DNA of 64,000 nt from Amantichitinum ursilacus (GTDB taxonomy: Bacteria; Pseudomonadota; Gammaproteobacteria; Burkholderiales; Chitinibacteraceae), in assembly GCF_001294205.1 (NCBI RefSeq), contig NZ_LAQT01000003.1, positions 186,001 through 250,000 of the forward strand, written 5' to 3'. The first letter of the stretch is position 1. Every line of letters starts with the position of its first letter. A program made the position numbers and the translations under genes. Positions 25,351-33,795 of this stretch are shown in pieces. The notes below the pieces were generated by a model. It had not been told where the DNA came from. It worked only from the letters and a program-made list of their open reading frames with translations, and made no database searches.

Positions 25351-28300
25351 ATGGCAACTTCTCCGGCTACTCCCAAAAGCGAATACCAGCGCGGTCTTGG
25401 TGTCGCCAAAGACATCCCGAAGCCCCAGCCCCAATGTGACAAATGCAACCGCAGCAAAGGGATTCCGGTTCTGCCGGTGCGCTATGCCGTGGCGTATAAC
25501 CGCGACAAGTTACCGGCGCTGCCTGCGATCGGTGGGCCATTCAAAGTGCCGGCGGGCTTGGCGGCCACGGGTAAAGAGGTGGTTCACACATTGCGCTTGC
25601 TGCGGGCGGGATATCTCTACGTCTGGCTGAATACCGCCAAAAAATGGCAAGCCTGGCGCGTGCTGGGCAGCACCGTGCTGGTCCCCATCAAGAATCTGGC
25701 CAGTGATGTCGATTTGCAGAACTACGACCCCAACAAAGACGACGGCAAATTCTCGTGCGCCAACGGCAGTCCGCATCACCTGCAACGCGGCCGCTTTTTT
25801 ACGGTGCCGGAAACCGAAACGTCCATTCTGATGGGCTGGAGCCCGACACGGCTAACGCAAAAACAGCTGGATGACGTCAAAAGCAACCATGCTGGCCTGT
25901 TCCAGACCATTAAGGTGGGTGGAGGCGTGCATGCGGCGCCTGCAGAAAACCTGCTCAATCTCGTTGCCGACTTTGCCACGCTGCGCAACGATTTCTACGA
26001 GCACTACCGCGACTTTCCCAGCCCACCGCTGAAGAATGAAGCGGTCAATTTCGCCAGACTGAACGAGATCACCAACGATGATCACGTTGCGGCGCTGAAA
26101 CCCACGGAGATGGAAGGCGTTCAATACGCCGGTGCTTACGCTGGGGGCATGGTTGCCGCATTGATGAAAGAAGCAGGTGGCGGCAAACCGGGCATCGTTG
26201 CAGCGGTCGATGATCCCTTGGGCATCACGCAAGATCTGGCGGCGCTATGCCAGCCGACTTTCTATGGCGACAAGCAGGTGGTGCGCCAGTACTGGACTGA
26301 TCATTACCTCAACCAGATCGAAGAAGCGCTGATCTCGCAGGGTTATCAGAAAGCAGAAAAGGGTATGGATAGTTACTGGACCCAAAGGGCGCCCGCAGAA
26401 ATGCAGGCGCTGGGTCTACCGCAGCCCAAAGCGGCCGTCGGACAAAAGATTGCGTATCAAATTCTGCAGGACGCCAAAAACCGGACACAGTCATCCGCCA
26501 GTACTTATCCAGCGCAGAACGGTGGGGGATCAGTGCCAGCAGACAGCCGCATGCGAACCCTGCTCGCGCGGCAATTTGACGAGATGTTTCATGAAGCCCC
26601 GCGCTATTACACGGAAGAATGGCAAGGAGTAATTACCGGGCTTTCCGGAGGTCCGTGGGCGGCCGACCGGGTGCTGAAGGCTCAACCTGCAAATGCTAAG
26701 GCCGCCGCCCCTTACCCGTTTGATTTAAGCAAGGTGAGTGATGCGGCCGAACTTGAACGAGTCCATGCCTACTACCAACGACGGCGTGCACAGTGGCAGC
26801 TCGCCCGTGCTCAGGCACGCGCAGACCGTAGCAAACCATACGACCAGCCCTACCAGAGCTTTAGCGAACAGACCCTGAAGCCAGTGCGCGTATTGCATGC
26901 CGCCTGGCTAGGCAGCTCCGCACTCGGCGACTACATGGGCGGATGGTTTATCAGAGGAGATATCGGGCAAGGAGCGATCTACGACATTGAAGTGGCGAAA
27001 TGCCTCGTGGGCGCTGCGGATTCAGATGAATGCCTTCAACTTGTGTTGGCTTGGCTGGCAAAGCCGAGGATTACCGATACACGAAATCTGCTGGTCCATG
27101 CCTTGTCCTGGAATATGAGTGGGGACGTCGCAATCTACTTTGATACTGCCTTCAAGGAAGCAAATGCGCTTATACAGCAGGCGCCCCACATTCCGGACAT
27201 CCTTTCCCACGTTGACGTTAAGCAACCCAAAGAACAGCAAGACAAACAAATCATTGCGATGCTCAGCGCGGCGGGACTTACTCAATATGGAAAGCTGGAT
27301 GGTGCCTGGAACGAAATCGCAACCTCCCTGGAAAAGAATATTCCCGACCTGCCTAAAAATATCCCCGAAATGCTACAAAAAGCGGGATTGTTTCCACGCA
27401 GCTTTAACGTCCTGACTCCATTGCTCACTCGCCAGTTTAGTAATAAGCATCCTGGGGCCGCAGCATTGCTTACCACCGTGCTTTCGTTTGTTCACGGGGA
27501 AGTGCGAGTTCCGTGTGGCACCAGTAATAGTGCGGCCTTCCGCCTTTTTCTCGGAAAAATAAAGACAAGCAACATCGCTCTTTACGAAACGCTGGAGCGC
27601 GACGCAGCCGTTCAGAGTCAGTTCAATAAAATGCTTTGGCAGAAAATTGGCGCGGTGGGCACCCGATCTGCAGATCGTCCGCACCTGTTCGTGTTCAGCG
27701 TCGCCGATATTCAGAAAATCAACGCCGACGATGCGTTGGCCGGACTTGAAAAGCTGGAGCTGAATAAGGCGGGCAGCATGCGGCCCACTGCATTGCTCGA
27801 CTCGAAAGGACCACTTGCGAGTACGGGTGGGTTGGTCCTCGATATTTTGATTCTGAGTGCAGGTATCTCTCAAATCAGCTCGATTCCGGATTACAAAAAG
27901 GACGCTTCCCTAGTTTCGCTCATTAGTGCAACCATTTCGATAGGCGGGGCGATAAGTGAAAAATTAGGCGCCGTTCTTATTAGCTGGAGCGCCGCAAAGG
28001 CAGGTTTAACAACAGGCCGTACCGGAGTCTTTATTTGGGACGCGCTGGCTGAAAAAGGATCTGCACTAATAAAAATAGGTACTGCTGTAAGTCGTGGTGC
28101 CCTGATCATTACGGCACTAACTGATGGATATAAAGCAATGCAGTTTCTTAAAGCTGGCGAAAAAATGCGCTTCATTGCTTTTCTAGCTTCAGCCGCTGTA
28201 GGTCTGGCAGCTGCAATTATTCCAATGATCCTGACTGCAGAGGCTATAGCAGCGATCACGATTGCGACATTGCCATTATCGACTGCACTAGTTATTGCGG

Positions 28301-28470
28301 GGCTTGCCTCCTCGGCCTTGATTTGGATTTACTCACCCACTGAACTGGAGCAGTGGGCGCGTGATTCAGTTTTTGGCAAAGAACATCGAAGGCGACATTT
28401 GCGTGATGACATCGATGAATACAGCGCATTATCCTTGGCAAAAGAGCAAAAGGTACTACCTCATGCATAA
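25351..28470 (+). CDS. VasX-like type VI effector with C-terminal membrane domain
   Basis: 1039 residues. The N-terminal part starts with a Cys-X2-Cys segment (CDKCNRSKGIPVLPVRYAV) and continues RLLRAGYLYVWL, features of the N-terminal domain of VasX/BTH_I2691-type effectors. The middle (about 200-800) is mostly polar with no enzyme motif I recognise. The end carries hydrophobic helices (about 825-840, 850-875, 940-995) and finishes YSPTELEQWARDSVFG, as in colicin-like VasX relatives. The likely action is to permeabilise membranes of rival cells after type VI delivery. The stop overlaps the start of the first putative immunity gene (ATGCATAA). Substantially more A/T-rich toward its 3' end. 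Confidence 0.8.
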   Translation: MATSPATPKSEYQRGLGVAKDIPKPQPQCDKCNRSKGIPVLPVRYAVAYNRDKLPALPAIGGPFKVPAGLAATGKEVVHTLRLLRAGYLYVWLNTAKKWQAWRVLGSTVLVPIKNLASDVDLQNYDPNKDDGKFSCANGSPHHLQRGRFFTVPETETSILMGWSPTRLTQKQLDDVKSNHAGLFQTIKVGGGVHAAPAENLLNLVADFATLRNDFYEHYRDFPSPPLKNEAVNFARLNEITNDDHVAALKPTEMEGVQYAGAYAGGMVAALMKEAGGGKPGIVAAVDDPLGITQDLAALCQPTFYGDKQVVRQYWTDHYLNQIEEALISQGYQKAEKGMDSYWTQRAPAEMQALGLPQPKAAVGQKIAYQILQDAKNRTQSSASTYPAQNGGGSVPADSRMRTLLARQFDEMFHEAPRYYTEEWQGVITGLSGGPWAADRVLKAQPANAKAAAPYPFDLSKVSDAAELERVHAYYQRRRAQWQLARAQARADRSKPYDQPYQSFSEQTLKPVRVLHAAWLGSSALGDYMGGWFIRGDIGQGAIYDIEVAKCLVGAADSDECLQLVLAWLAKPRITDTRNLLVHALSWNMSGDVAIYFDTAFKEANALIQQAPHIPDILSHVDVKQPKEQQDKQIIAMLSAAGLTQYGKLDGAWNEIATSLEKNIPDLPKNIPEMLQKAGLFPRSFNVLTPLLTRQFSNKHPGAAALLTTVLSFVHGEVRVPCGTSNSAAFRLFLGKIKTSNIALYETLERDAAVQSQFNKMLWQKIGAVGTRSADRPHLFVFSVADIQKINADDALAGLEKLELNKAGSMRPTALLDSKGPLASTGGLVLDILILSAGISQISSIPDYKKDASLVSLISATISIGGAISEKLGAVLISWSAAKAGLTTGRTGVFIWDALAEKGSALIKIGTAVSRGALIITALTDGYKAMQFLKAGEKMRFIAFLASAAVGLAAAIIPMILTAEAIAAITIATLPLSTALVIAGLASSALIWIYSPTELEQWARDSVFGKEHRRRHLRDDIDEYSALSLAKEQKVLPHA

Positions 28471-29587
28471 TTCCAGAACGCAATCCATCCGCCCGGGCAA
28501 AGAATTATCTATTTTTGAAATTGAACATCAGCTGCCAAAAACGAGAGATGAGGCAAAAGTTAAGGGATTCGCAACCGAACCCACATTACTGAATGGTAGC
28601 CTGTATCGTTTGAATAGTACTTGGCTGGAGGTGATCGATCAAAGCCATACCGAACGCAGCGACATGGCATTCAGGACTGCGGCTTGCGTAGTCGGATTAA
28701 TGCTGTTTTTGTACTGCAGTGTTTTTACCATTCCGTGGATATTTGAGGCCATGAGTGGAAAGGATATGGGTTCATCGGGCGAGCTAATTGCCGCTTATAT
28801 CGCTCCTGTCATGTGCCTGGCATTAACAGCTTTCTTCGCTTGGGTTTTGAAGAAATGTGTGGGCCTATCTATTTTCTACTTCACCCGATTACCCGTACGG
28901 CTGAATAGGAATACCCGATCGATATACGTATTTCGCGATAACGGTCCCGAAGGAGCCTGGACGGTACCTTGGGATGCGGAGAACGTGCATTTCTGCATCC
29001 ACGCTGCTGCCAACAGGAAGGCTGCAGAAATCTTCCAAAGCTACGACCTGCGTGGATTCGTTCTCGATGACCATGGACGAATTGCCCAAGGTTTTACGAT
29101 CGGAGAGGGTTTTATATCTGTACAACAAGCCCGGGAGAACTGGGCATATTACCTTCGATTTATGGAGGAGGGTCCCGGCACGCTGCGTTTGCCACATTTC
29201 TACTGGAGTACGCATGAGCGCTATTCTTTTGAGGAAATGTTGGCCACATGTAGGGCGAATCGTTATAGCACGACATTGTTGAATTTATTTACTGTACCTC
29301 TGGCTCTGATTGAGGTGCCATTTCTGGCAATCAGTCTTTGGACCTGCAAAGAGCCGATCTGGCCGGAGAATATAAGAAAGGAATGTCCGCTTGATCCGGA
29401 GGATCCCTTCGCACGTCCATTGCCGGAGCAACCTGTTGGGATTGCCAACGGTGTATTTCGCCATAAACGGGATTGGGGCTGGATATCCAGCGCCCGGCAA
29501 TACGCCCCGGACAAGCTAGAGCAATGGCTAGCGCTATATCAGCCGACGGAAGACGTGGCACAGAAACGGTATCCGACTGATGCATAA
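28463..29587 (+). CDS. Putative immunity membrane protein, DUF6708-like copy 1
   Basis: 374 residues from the ATG inside the effector's last codons; the frame is open upstream but that part is effector coding sequence. Seen: a conserved N-terminal block MHNSRTQSIRPGKELS, two membrane helices (about 70-95 and 110-150), a soluble domain with RLNRNTRSIYVFRDNG, WAYYLRFMEEGP and TLRLPHFYW, a third hydrophobic segment (VPLALIEVPFLAISLW) and a conserved tail DWGWISSARQYAPDKLEQWL. I associate this with DUF6708 proteins found beside type VI effectors. Membrane placement right after a membrane-damaging effector suggests immunity, but this is inference. ATGCATAA overlaps link it to genes on both sides. 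Confidence 0.65.
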   Translation: MHNSRTQSIRPGKELSIFEIEHQLPKTRDEAKVKGFATEPTLLNGSLYRLNSTWLEVIDQSHTERSDMAFRTAACVVGLMLFLYCSVFTIPWIFEAMSGKDMGSSGELIAAYIAPVMCLALTAFFAWVLKKCVGLSIFYFTRLPVRLNRNTRSIYVFRDNGPEGAWTVPWDAENVHFCIHAAANRKAAEIFQSYDLRGFVLDDHGRIAQGFTIGEGFISVQQARENWAYYLRFMEEGPGTLRLPHFYWSTHERYSFEEMLATCRANRYSTTLLNLFTVPLALIEVPFLAISLWTCKEPIWPENIRKECPLDPEDPFARPLPEQPVGIANGVFRHKRDWGWISSARQYAPDKLEQWLALYQPTEDVAQKRYPTDA

Positions 29588-30737
29588 CTCACGTACGCAA
29601 TCAATCCGACCGGGTAAAGAACTATCCGTTTTTGAGATTGAACATCAGTTGCCCAAAACAACAGAACAAGCAAAAACCAAAGGCCTCAAGGCCGTACCTA
29701 CTTTGCTGAATGGCAGCCTATATTGCCTGAATAGTACGTGGATGGAAGTAATCGATCAGAGTCATACCGAACGTAAAGACATGGCATTCAGAACGGCTGT
29801 ATGCGTGCTCGGATTGGTGATGTTTTTGTATGCAAGCTTCCTTATGTTCCCCGCCTTCATCTATGCCTTTAGGGGCTTGAATACAGATGGGAACCCCTAC
29901 CCGGAATGGAGCAATGACATCTATGGCGCGTTTATTGGGCTACCAATGTGCCTGGCCGCCACCTTGTTCTTCGCTTGGGTCCTAAAGAAATGCATTGGTC
30001 TTTCTATTTTTTATTTCACCCGATTACCCGTACGGCTGAATCGGCATACCCGATCGATATACGTATTTCGCAATAACGGTCCCAAAGGAACCTGGACAGT
30101 ACCCTGGGATGCGGAGAACGTGCATTTCTGCATCCACGCGGCGGCCAACAGGAATGCTGCAGAAATCTTTCAAAGCTACGACCTGCGCGGATTCGTTCTC
30201 GATGAGCAAGGGCGAATTGCCCAAGGCTTTACCATCGGTAAAGGCTTTATGACCGTGCAGGAAGCCAGGGAAAACTGGGCGTATTACCTGCGTTTTATGG
30301 ATGACGGCCCGCGTACTTTACGTTTGCCTCATGCGTACTGGAGCAAACATGAGCGCTATTCCCTCGCAGAAATATTTGCAACCTGCCGCAATTTCAAAAT
30401 GGGCACGCTGATTTCTCACTCTTTGCTTGGTCTGATTGAACTGCCCTTCACCCTGATCATGTACTTCCCATTTCTCACGATCAGCCTGTGGACATGCAAA
30501 GAGCCCATCTGGCCCCAAGAGATTGAAGACGCCTGCCCACCGAATGCAGAAGATCCCTTCCAGCGTCCCTTGCCCAATGAACCGGTAGGCCAAGCGTACG
30601 CAGTCGCCCGGCACAAACGCGATTGGGGCTGGATATCCAGCGCCCGGCAATACGCCCCGGACAAGCTAGAGCAATGGCTGCCGCTGTATCAGCCGGTGGA
30701 AGACGCGGCGCAGAAACGGTATCCGACTGATGCATAA
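29580..30737 (+). CDS. Putative immunity membrane protein, DUF6708-like copy 2
   Basis: 385 residues, a close paralogue of the preceding gene: near-identical N-terminal block, the RLNRHTRSIYVFRNNG stretch and the tail DWGWISSARQYAPDKLEQWL. It differs mainly in the loop between the first two membrane helices and in the third hydrophobic region. Its ATG lies in the stop region of copy 1 (ATGCATAA), repeating the effector-copy 1 junction exactly. Long stretches of near-identical DNA shared with copy 1 point to recent duplication or gene conversion. Function as for copy 1. Confidence 0.65.
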   Translation: MHNSRTQSIRPGKELSVFEIEHQLPKTTEQAKTKGLKAVPTLLNGSLYCLNSTWMEVIDQSHTERKDMAFRTAVCVLGLVMFLYASFLMFPAFIYAFRGLNTDGNPYPEWSNDIYGAFIGLPMCLAATLFFAWVLKKCIGLSIFYFTRLPVRLNRHTRSIYVFRNNGPKGTWTVPWDAENVHFCIHAAANRNAAEIFQSYDLRGFVLDEQGRIAQGFTIGKGFMTVQEARENWAYYLRFMDDGPRTLRLPHAYWSKHERYSLAEIFATCRNFKMGTLISHSLLGLIELPFTLIMYFPFLTISLWTCKEPIWPQEIEDACPPNAEDPFQRPLPNEPVGQAYAVARHKRDWGWISSARQYAPDKLEQWLPLYQPVEDAAQKRYPTDA

Positions 30738-30951
30738 CGCGCGCCCTCAGCCCTTTGCCCAACCTCAGCGTAAAGTCCCGAAATCTTTTGAGGTTGAACA
30801 CCCGTTATCTAAATCCGGGGCAGCAGCCCAAATCTGCCTGCTCCGGTCGTCACGTGCGCCGTTGAATGATGGCCTGAATTGCATGAACAGCACGTATCTG
30901 GATTTGGCTGAATACGCCGCACTGTCCATCAACAAGCAAAAGGGACAGTGA
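30730..30951 (+). pseudogene. Truncated DUF6708-like copy 3 (N-terminal remnant)
   Basis: 73 residues, starting with the same ATGCATAA overlap and matching only the N-terminal ~70 residues of its neighbours: MHNARPQPF, FEVEHPLSKS and LNCMNSTYLDL. It then stops before any membrane helix and the next intact copy begins two bases later. It most likely remains from a deletion within the array, although a small protein made from the conserved N-terminal block cannot be excluded. Confidence 0.6.
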
Positions 30952-30952
30952 C

Positions 30953-32182
30953 ATGCACAGTGAATCCGTATCTCCAATTCGTATGGGCACCGAAATCAGC
31001 CCGTTCGAAAAGAACCATGGTTTGCCCAAGAATAAGGACCGGGCGAAAGCTGAAGGGCTTGACGCTGTCGTCAAAGGTGAGCAATTGAAGATCAACAAAC
31101 AAGATCGGACGACAGCGAAAACCCGAATTGAAGCAACACTGCTCAACGACAGCCTGTATGGGGTCAACAGCAATTATCTGGAGATCATCGACCAGAGCCA
31201 CCCGCAACGCAGCATGCTGGCTATGGGGGCCGTTATAACGGTTGTCATGGTGTGTTTCGCTGTGTGGAGTTGCACATATACAGTCCCCGCTTTTCTAGAA
31301 GTTCTTTCGGGAAGACAAGGTGAGACTTTTTTCTGGTGGCAAGAAGTGGCTCCGTATATTGCGACGCCTCTCCTGCTTGGTCTGACTGTCTTCAGCGTAC
31401 TTGCAATGCGCTTTGCCGTACCCATCGCCTATTTTCGCTACACCCGCTACCCCATTCGCCTCAATCGCCAGACCCGCACGCTATACAAATTCCGCAGCAA
31501 CAAACCCGGCGGCGTCTGGGCAGTGCCTTGGGATGCCGACAACGTCATGTTCTGCATCAGCTACCCGCGCAGGCTGTGGTCCAGACGGGCCGGTGCTGCG
31601 CCGGATAACCTCATGGTCCGCAGCTTTGACATCCGCTGCTATGTGCTGGACGACCAGGGCAAGGTCGAACGCGGCTTTTGCATTGGCGAGGGCTTTCATT
31701 CCATAGCCCAGGCGCAGGAAAACTGGGCGTATTACCTACGCTTTATGGAAGACGGCCCGCGTACGCTGCGCCTGCCGCATTTCTACTGGAATCCGAAAGA
31801 GCGCTACTCCCTGAGCGAGATGTTTGCGGCATGTCGCTCCGGCCATCATGGCTCCCCCGGCTGGCGGGTCTTGCTGGAGATCATCGATATCCCGATGGCG
31901 CTGCTGGGGCTGCCGTTTCTGGCGCTGAGCCTGTGGACCAGCCGCGAACCGCGCTGGCCCCAAGAGGTGGAGCAGGCTTGCCAGGTGGCGGCGGATGACC
32001 CTTATGCCCGGCCCTTGCCGGACCAACCCGTCGGCCTTGCCCATGGCGTGGAACGCCACAAACGCGACTGGGGCTGGGTATCCAGCGCCCGGCAATACGC
32101 CCCGGACAAGCTAGCGCAATGGCTGCCGCTGTATCAGCCGGTGGAAGACGCAGCGCAGAAACGGTATCCGACGGATGCCTGA
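30953..32182 (+). CDS. Putative immunity membrane protein, DUF6708-like copy 4
   Basis: 409 residues, ATG with AAAGGGA site. It is the most divergent full copy: the N-terminal block reads SPIRMGTEISPFEKNHGLPK, it carries a ~20-residue insertion before TLLNDSLYGVNSNYLEIIDQ, and its DNA is more GC-rich. It keeps two N-terminal membrane helices, RLNRQTRTLYKFRSN, WAYYLRFMEDGPRTLRLPHF and the tail WGWVSSARQYAPDKLAQWL. The last ~110 bases are nearly identical to copy 2, suggesting gene conversion at the 3' end. Likely another immunity variant, perhaps for a different allele of the effector. Confidence 0.62.
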   Translation: MHSESVSPIRMGTEISPFEKNHGLPKNKDRAKAEGLDAVVKGEQLKINKQDRTTAKTRIEATLLNDSLYGVNSNYLEIIDQSHPQRSMLAMGAVITVVMVCFAVWSCTYTVPAFLEVLSGRQGETFFWWQEVAPYIATPLLLGLTVFSVLAMRFAVPIAYFRYTRYPIRLNRQTRTLYKFRSNKPGGVWAVPWDADNVMFCISYPRRLWSRRAGAAPDNLMVRSFDIRCYVLDDQGKVERGFCIGEGFHSIAQAQENWAYYLRFMEDGPRTLRLPHFYWNPKERYSLSEMFAACRSGHHGSPGWRVLLEIIDIPMALLGLPFLALSLWTSREPRWPQEVEQACQVAADDPYARPLPDQPVGLAHGVERHKRDWGWVSSARQYAPDKLAQWLPLYQPVEDAAQKRYPTDA

Positions 32183-32238
32183 GCAAATCCATCCCGATTC
32201 AATTCCGATTCCTCCCCAATTTGCAGGAGCAGATTCAG

Positions 32239-32496
32239 ATGCCTTCTCTCATCTATGTCGGCGACAAAACCAGCCACGGCGGCGTGGTGCTCAGCGGTTC
32301 GGCCCGCGTCACCCAGGCGGGGCGGGGTGCGGCGCGTAAAACTGATCGGGTGTCGTGCCCCAAATGTGGCGACAACATGATCGTGGATGGCGATGACCTG
32401 ATTCGTGATGGTGATCTGCCGCTGGCGTTTCACGGTGACAAAACTGCGTGCGGCGCCACGCTGATTGCGTCATTCAGCAATACGGGGTCGATGTGA
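32239..32496 (+). CDS. PAAR-domain spike tip protein
   Basis: 85 residues, ATG with AGGAG site. It is a short PAAR protein that caps the VgrG spike and sharpens it. Seen: GDKTSHGGVVLSGS at the start, a pair of Cys (VSCPKCGD), and FHGDKTACGATLIAS at the end; the His and Cys residues would bind one zinc ion. There is no toxin extension, consistent with the effector being loaded through VgrG and the DUF4123 adaptor. Confidence 0.88.
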   Translation: MPSLIYVGDKTSHGGVVLSGSARVTQAGRGAARKTDRVSCPKCGDNMIVDGDDLIRDGDLPLAFHGDKTACGATLIASFSNTGSM

Positions 32497-32499
32497 ACC

Positions 32500-33768
32500 A
32501 TGCCCTTTGATCTGGACCAGATTGCTCCCGCTCAGCCCGTGCCACCGGTCAAGGTCGCGTGGGCGGCGTGGCTGCTGTTGCTGGTCCTGATCGTCGCAGC
32601 CGGGGCCGCCGCCTTGCTGTTTGGCGCGCGGCGTTTTTTGCCGACCACGCCGGTGGCATTCTGGCTGACTGTGCCTGGCCTGCCGGCGTTGGGCTGGCTG
32701 ATCTTGCTGTGTTTTGCGATCGGCAGGCAGCAGGCTCGGCAGACCGCCGCGCAAGACATCAATCTGCAGCGCGCGGTGGAAACCGGGCATGCGCTCAAGG
32801 TGGCCAGCATCCCGTTAGCGGTGCTGGCTGCGGCGTACCAGCTGGATGCGCTTGCCGTAAAAATCAGCAGCGCCAGCGTGGCCGAACGCATCACGCGCCG
32901 CCAGCCGCAGTTGCGCCACAGTGCCGATCCGCAAACCGTGGATGCCCGCTGGCTGGAGGCGCCGGGTCGAGCCTGGTTGCCCGATATGCTGGATGAGCCG
33001 CGGCAGCAAGCCGTGCTGGCCTGGGCGCTGGAGGCGTTGTTCAAACAAATAAAGCCAGCCCTGGCCGCGTTGCCGGAAGGCGTGGCGCTGCGGGTCTTTC
33101 TACATGTCGACACGCAAGTGGCGGACGAAGCGGTGCGCGCGCTTTGGCAGGATGCCTGGGCGAAATACGCCAGCCATCTGCCCGCATCCGCACCGGTTAT
33201 TGCCCGTGGACTGGCTGCGTTGTCCACGGCCGAAGCCTGGCTGGAGCGCGGCGACCAACCCGGGCAGGTTCCGCCGACTTTGCTGTTTGCCCTGCAGTTG
33301 CGCCCGCTGTTGCAAGCGTTGCCGCCCGCAGGGAGCGCCGAAGCCGCAGTCATGCTGTTGCTGGCTGGCACCGACGCGGTTCGCCGCTTTGGTCTGCAGC
33401 CCAGTGCCGCGCTACACCGGCCCGAACGTCGCGCTCCAGACCGGATTGAACACGGCTTGCGCCACGCGCTGCGTTGGAGTGGGCTGACCGGTGCAACCAT
33501 CGCGCATCAATGGCTAACCGGGGGTGCGGAATCAGCGGCGCAGCAAGCGCTGTTGAGCGTTTTCGAAAAGCACCCCGTCGGCGTGCGGCAAACCCCGGAG
33601 TTGCGCGGTCAACACGATCTGGACCGGGCGATCGGCAATACCGGCGTGGCGGGTGAATGGCTGGCCGTCGCTTTGGTGGCCGAACACCTGAAAGGCACCG
33701 GCGTGCCGCAGCTGGTTGCGCCCGAAACCGATGGCCAGATCACGCTGGCGGTCATCACCCTTTTTTGA
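32500..33768 (+). CDS. Unrecognised two-helix membrane protein of the type VI island
   Basis: 422 residues, starting three bases after PAAR. Two membrane helices near the N-terminus (about 20-42 and 51-74) are followed by a ~340-residue soluble region rich in Ala, Leu and Trp. I do not recognise the family. Notable stretches are LHRPERRAPDRIEHGLRHAL and the C-terminal VAEHLKGTGVPQLVAPETD. Its only constant neighbour in this window is the TssM-like gene 27 bases downstream, so the two may work together at the inner membrane. A short run of overlapping frames gives no alternative gene. Confidence 0.6.
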   Translation: MPFDLDQIAPAQPVPPVKVAWAAWLLLLVLIVAAGAAALLFGARRFLPTTPVAFWLTVPGLPALGWLILLCFAIGRQQARQTAAQDINLQRAVETGHALKVASIPLAVLAAAYQLDALAVKISSASVAERITRRQPQLRHSADPQTVDARWLEAPGRAWLPDMLDEPRQQAVLAWALEALFKQIKPALAALPEGVALRVFLHVDTQVADEAVRALWQDAWAKYASHLPASAPVIARGLAALSTAEAWLERGDQPGQVPPTLLFALQLRPLLQALPPAGSAEAAVMLLLAGTDAVRRFGLQPSAALHRPERRAPDRIEHGLRHALRWSGLTGATIAHQWLTGGAESAAQQALLSVFEKHPVGVRQTPELRGQHDLDRAIGNTGVAGEWLAVALVAEHLKGTGVPQLVAPETDGQITLAVITLF

Positions 33769-33795
33769 CGTACTCCCACCAAAACGAATCTGCAC

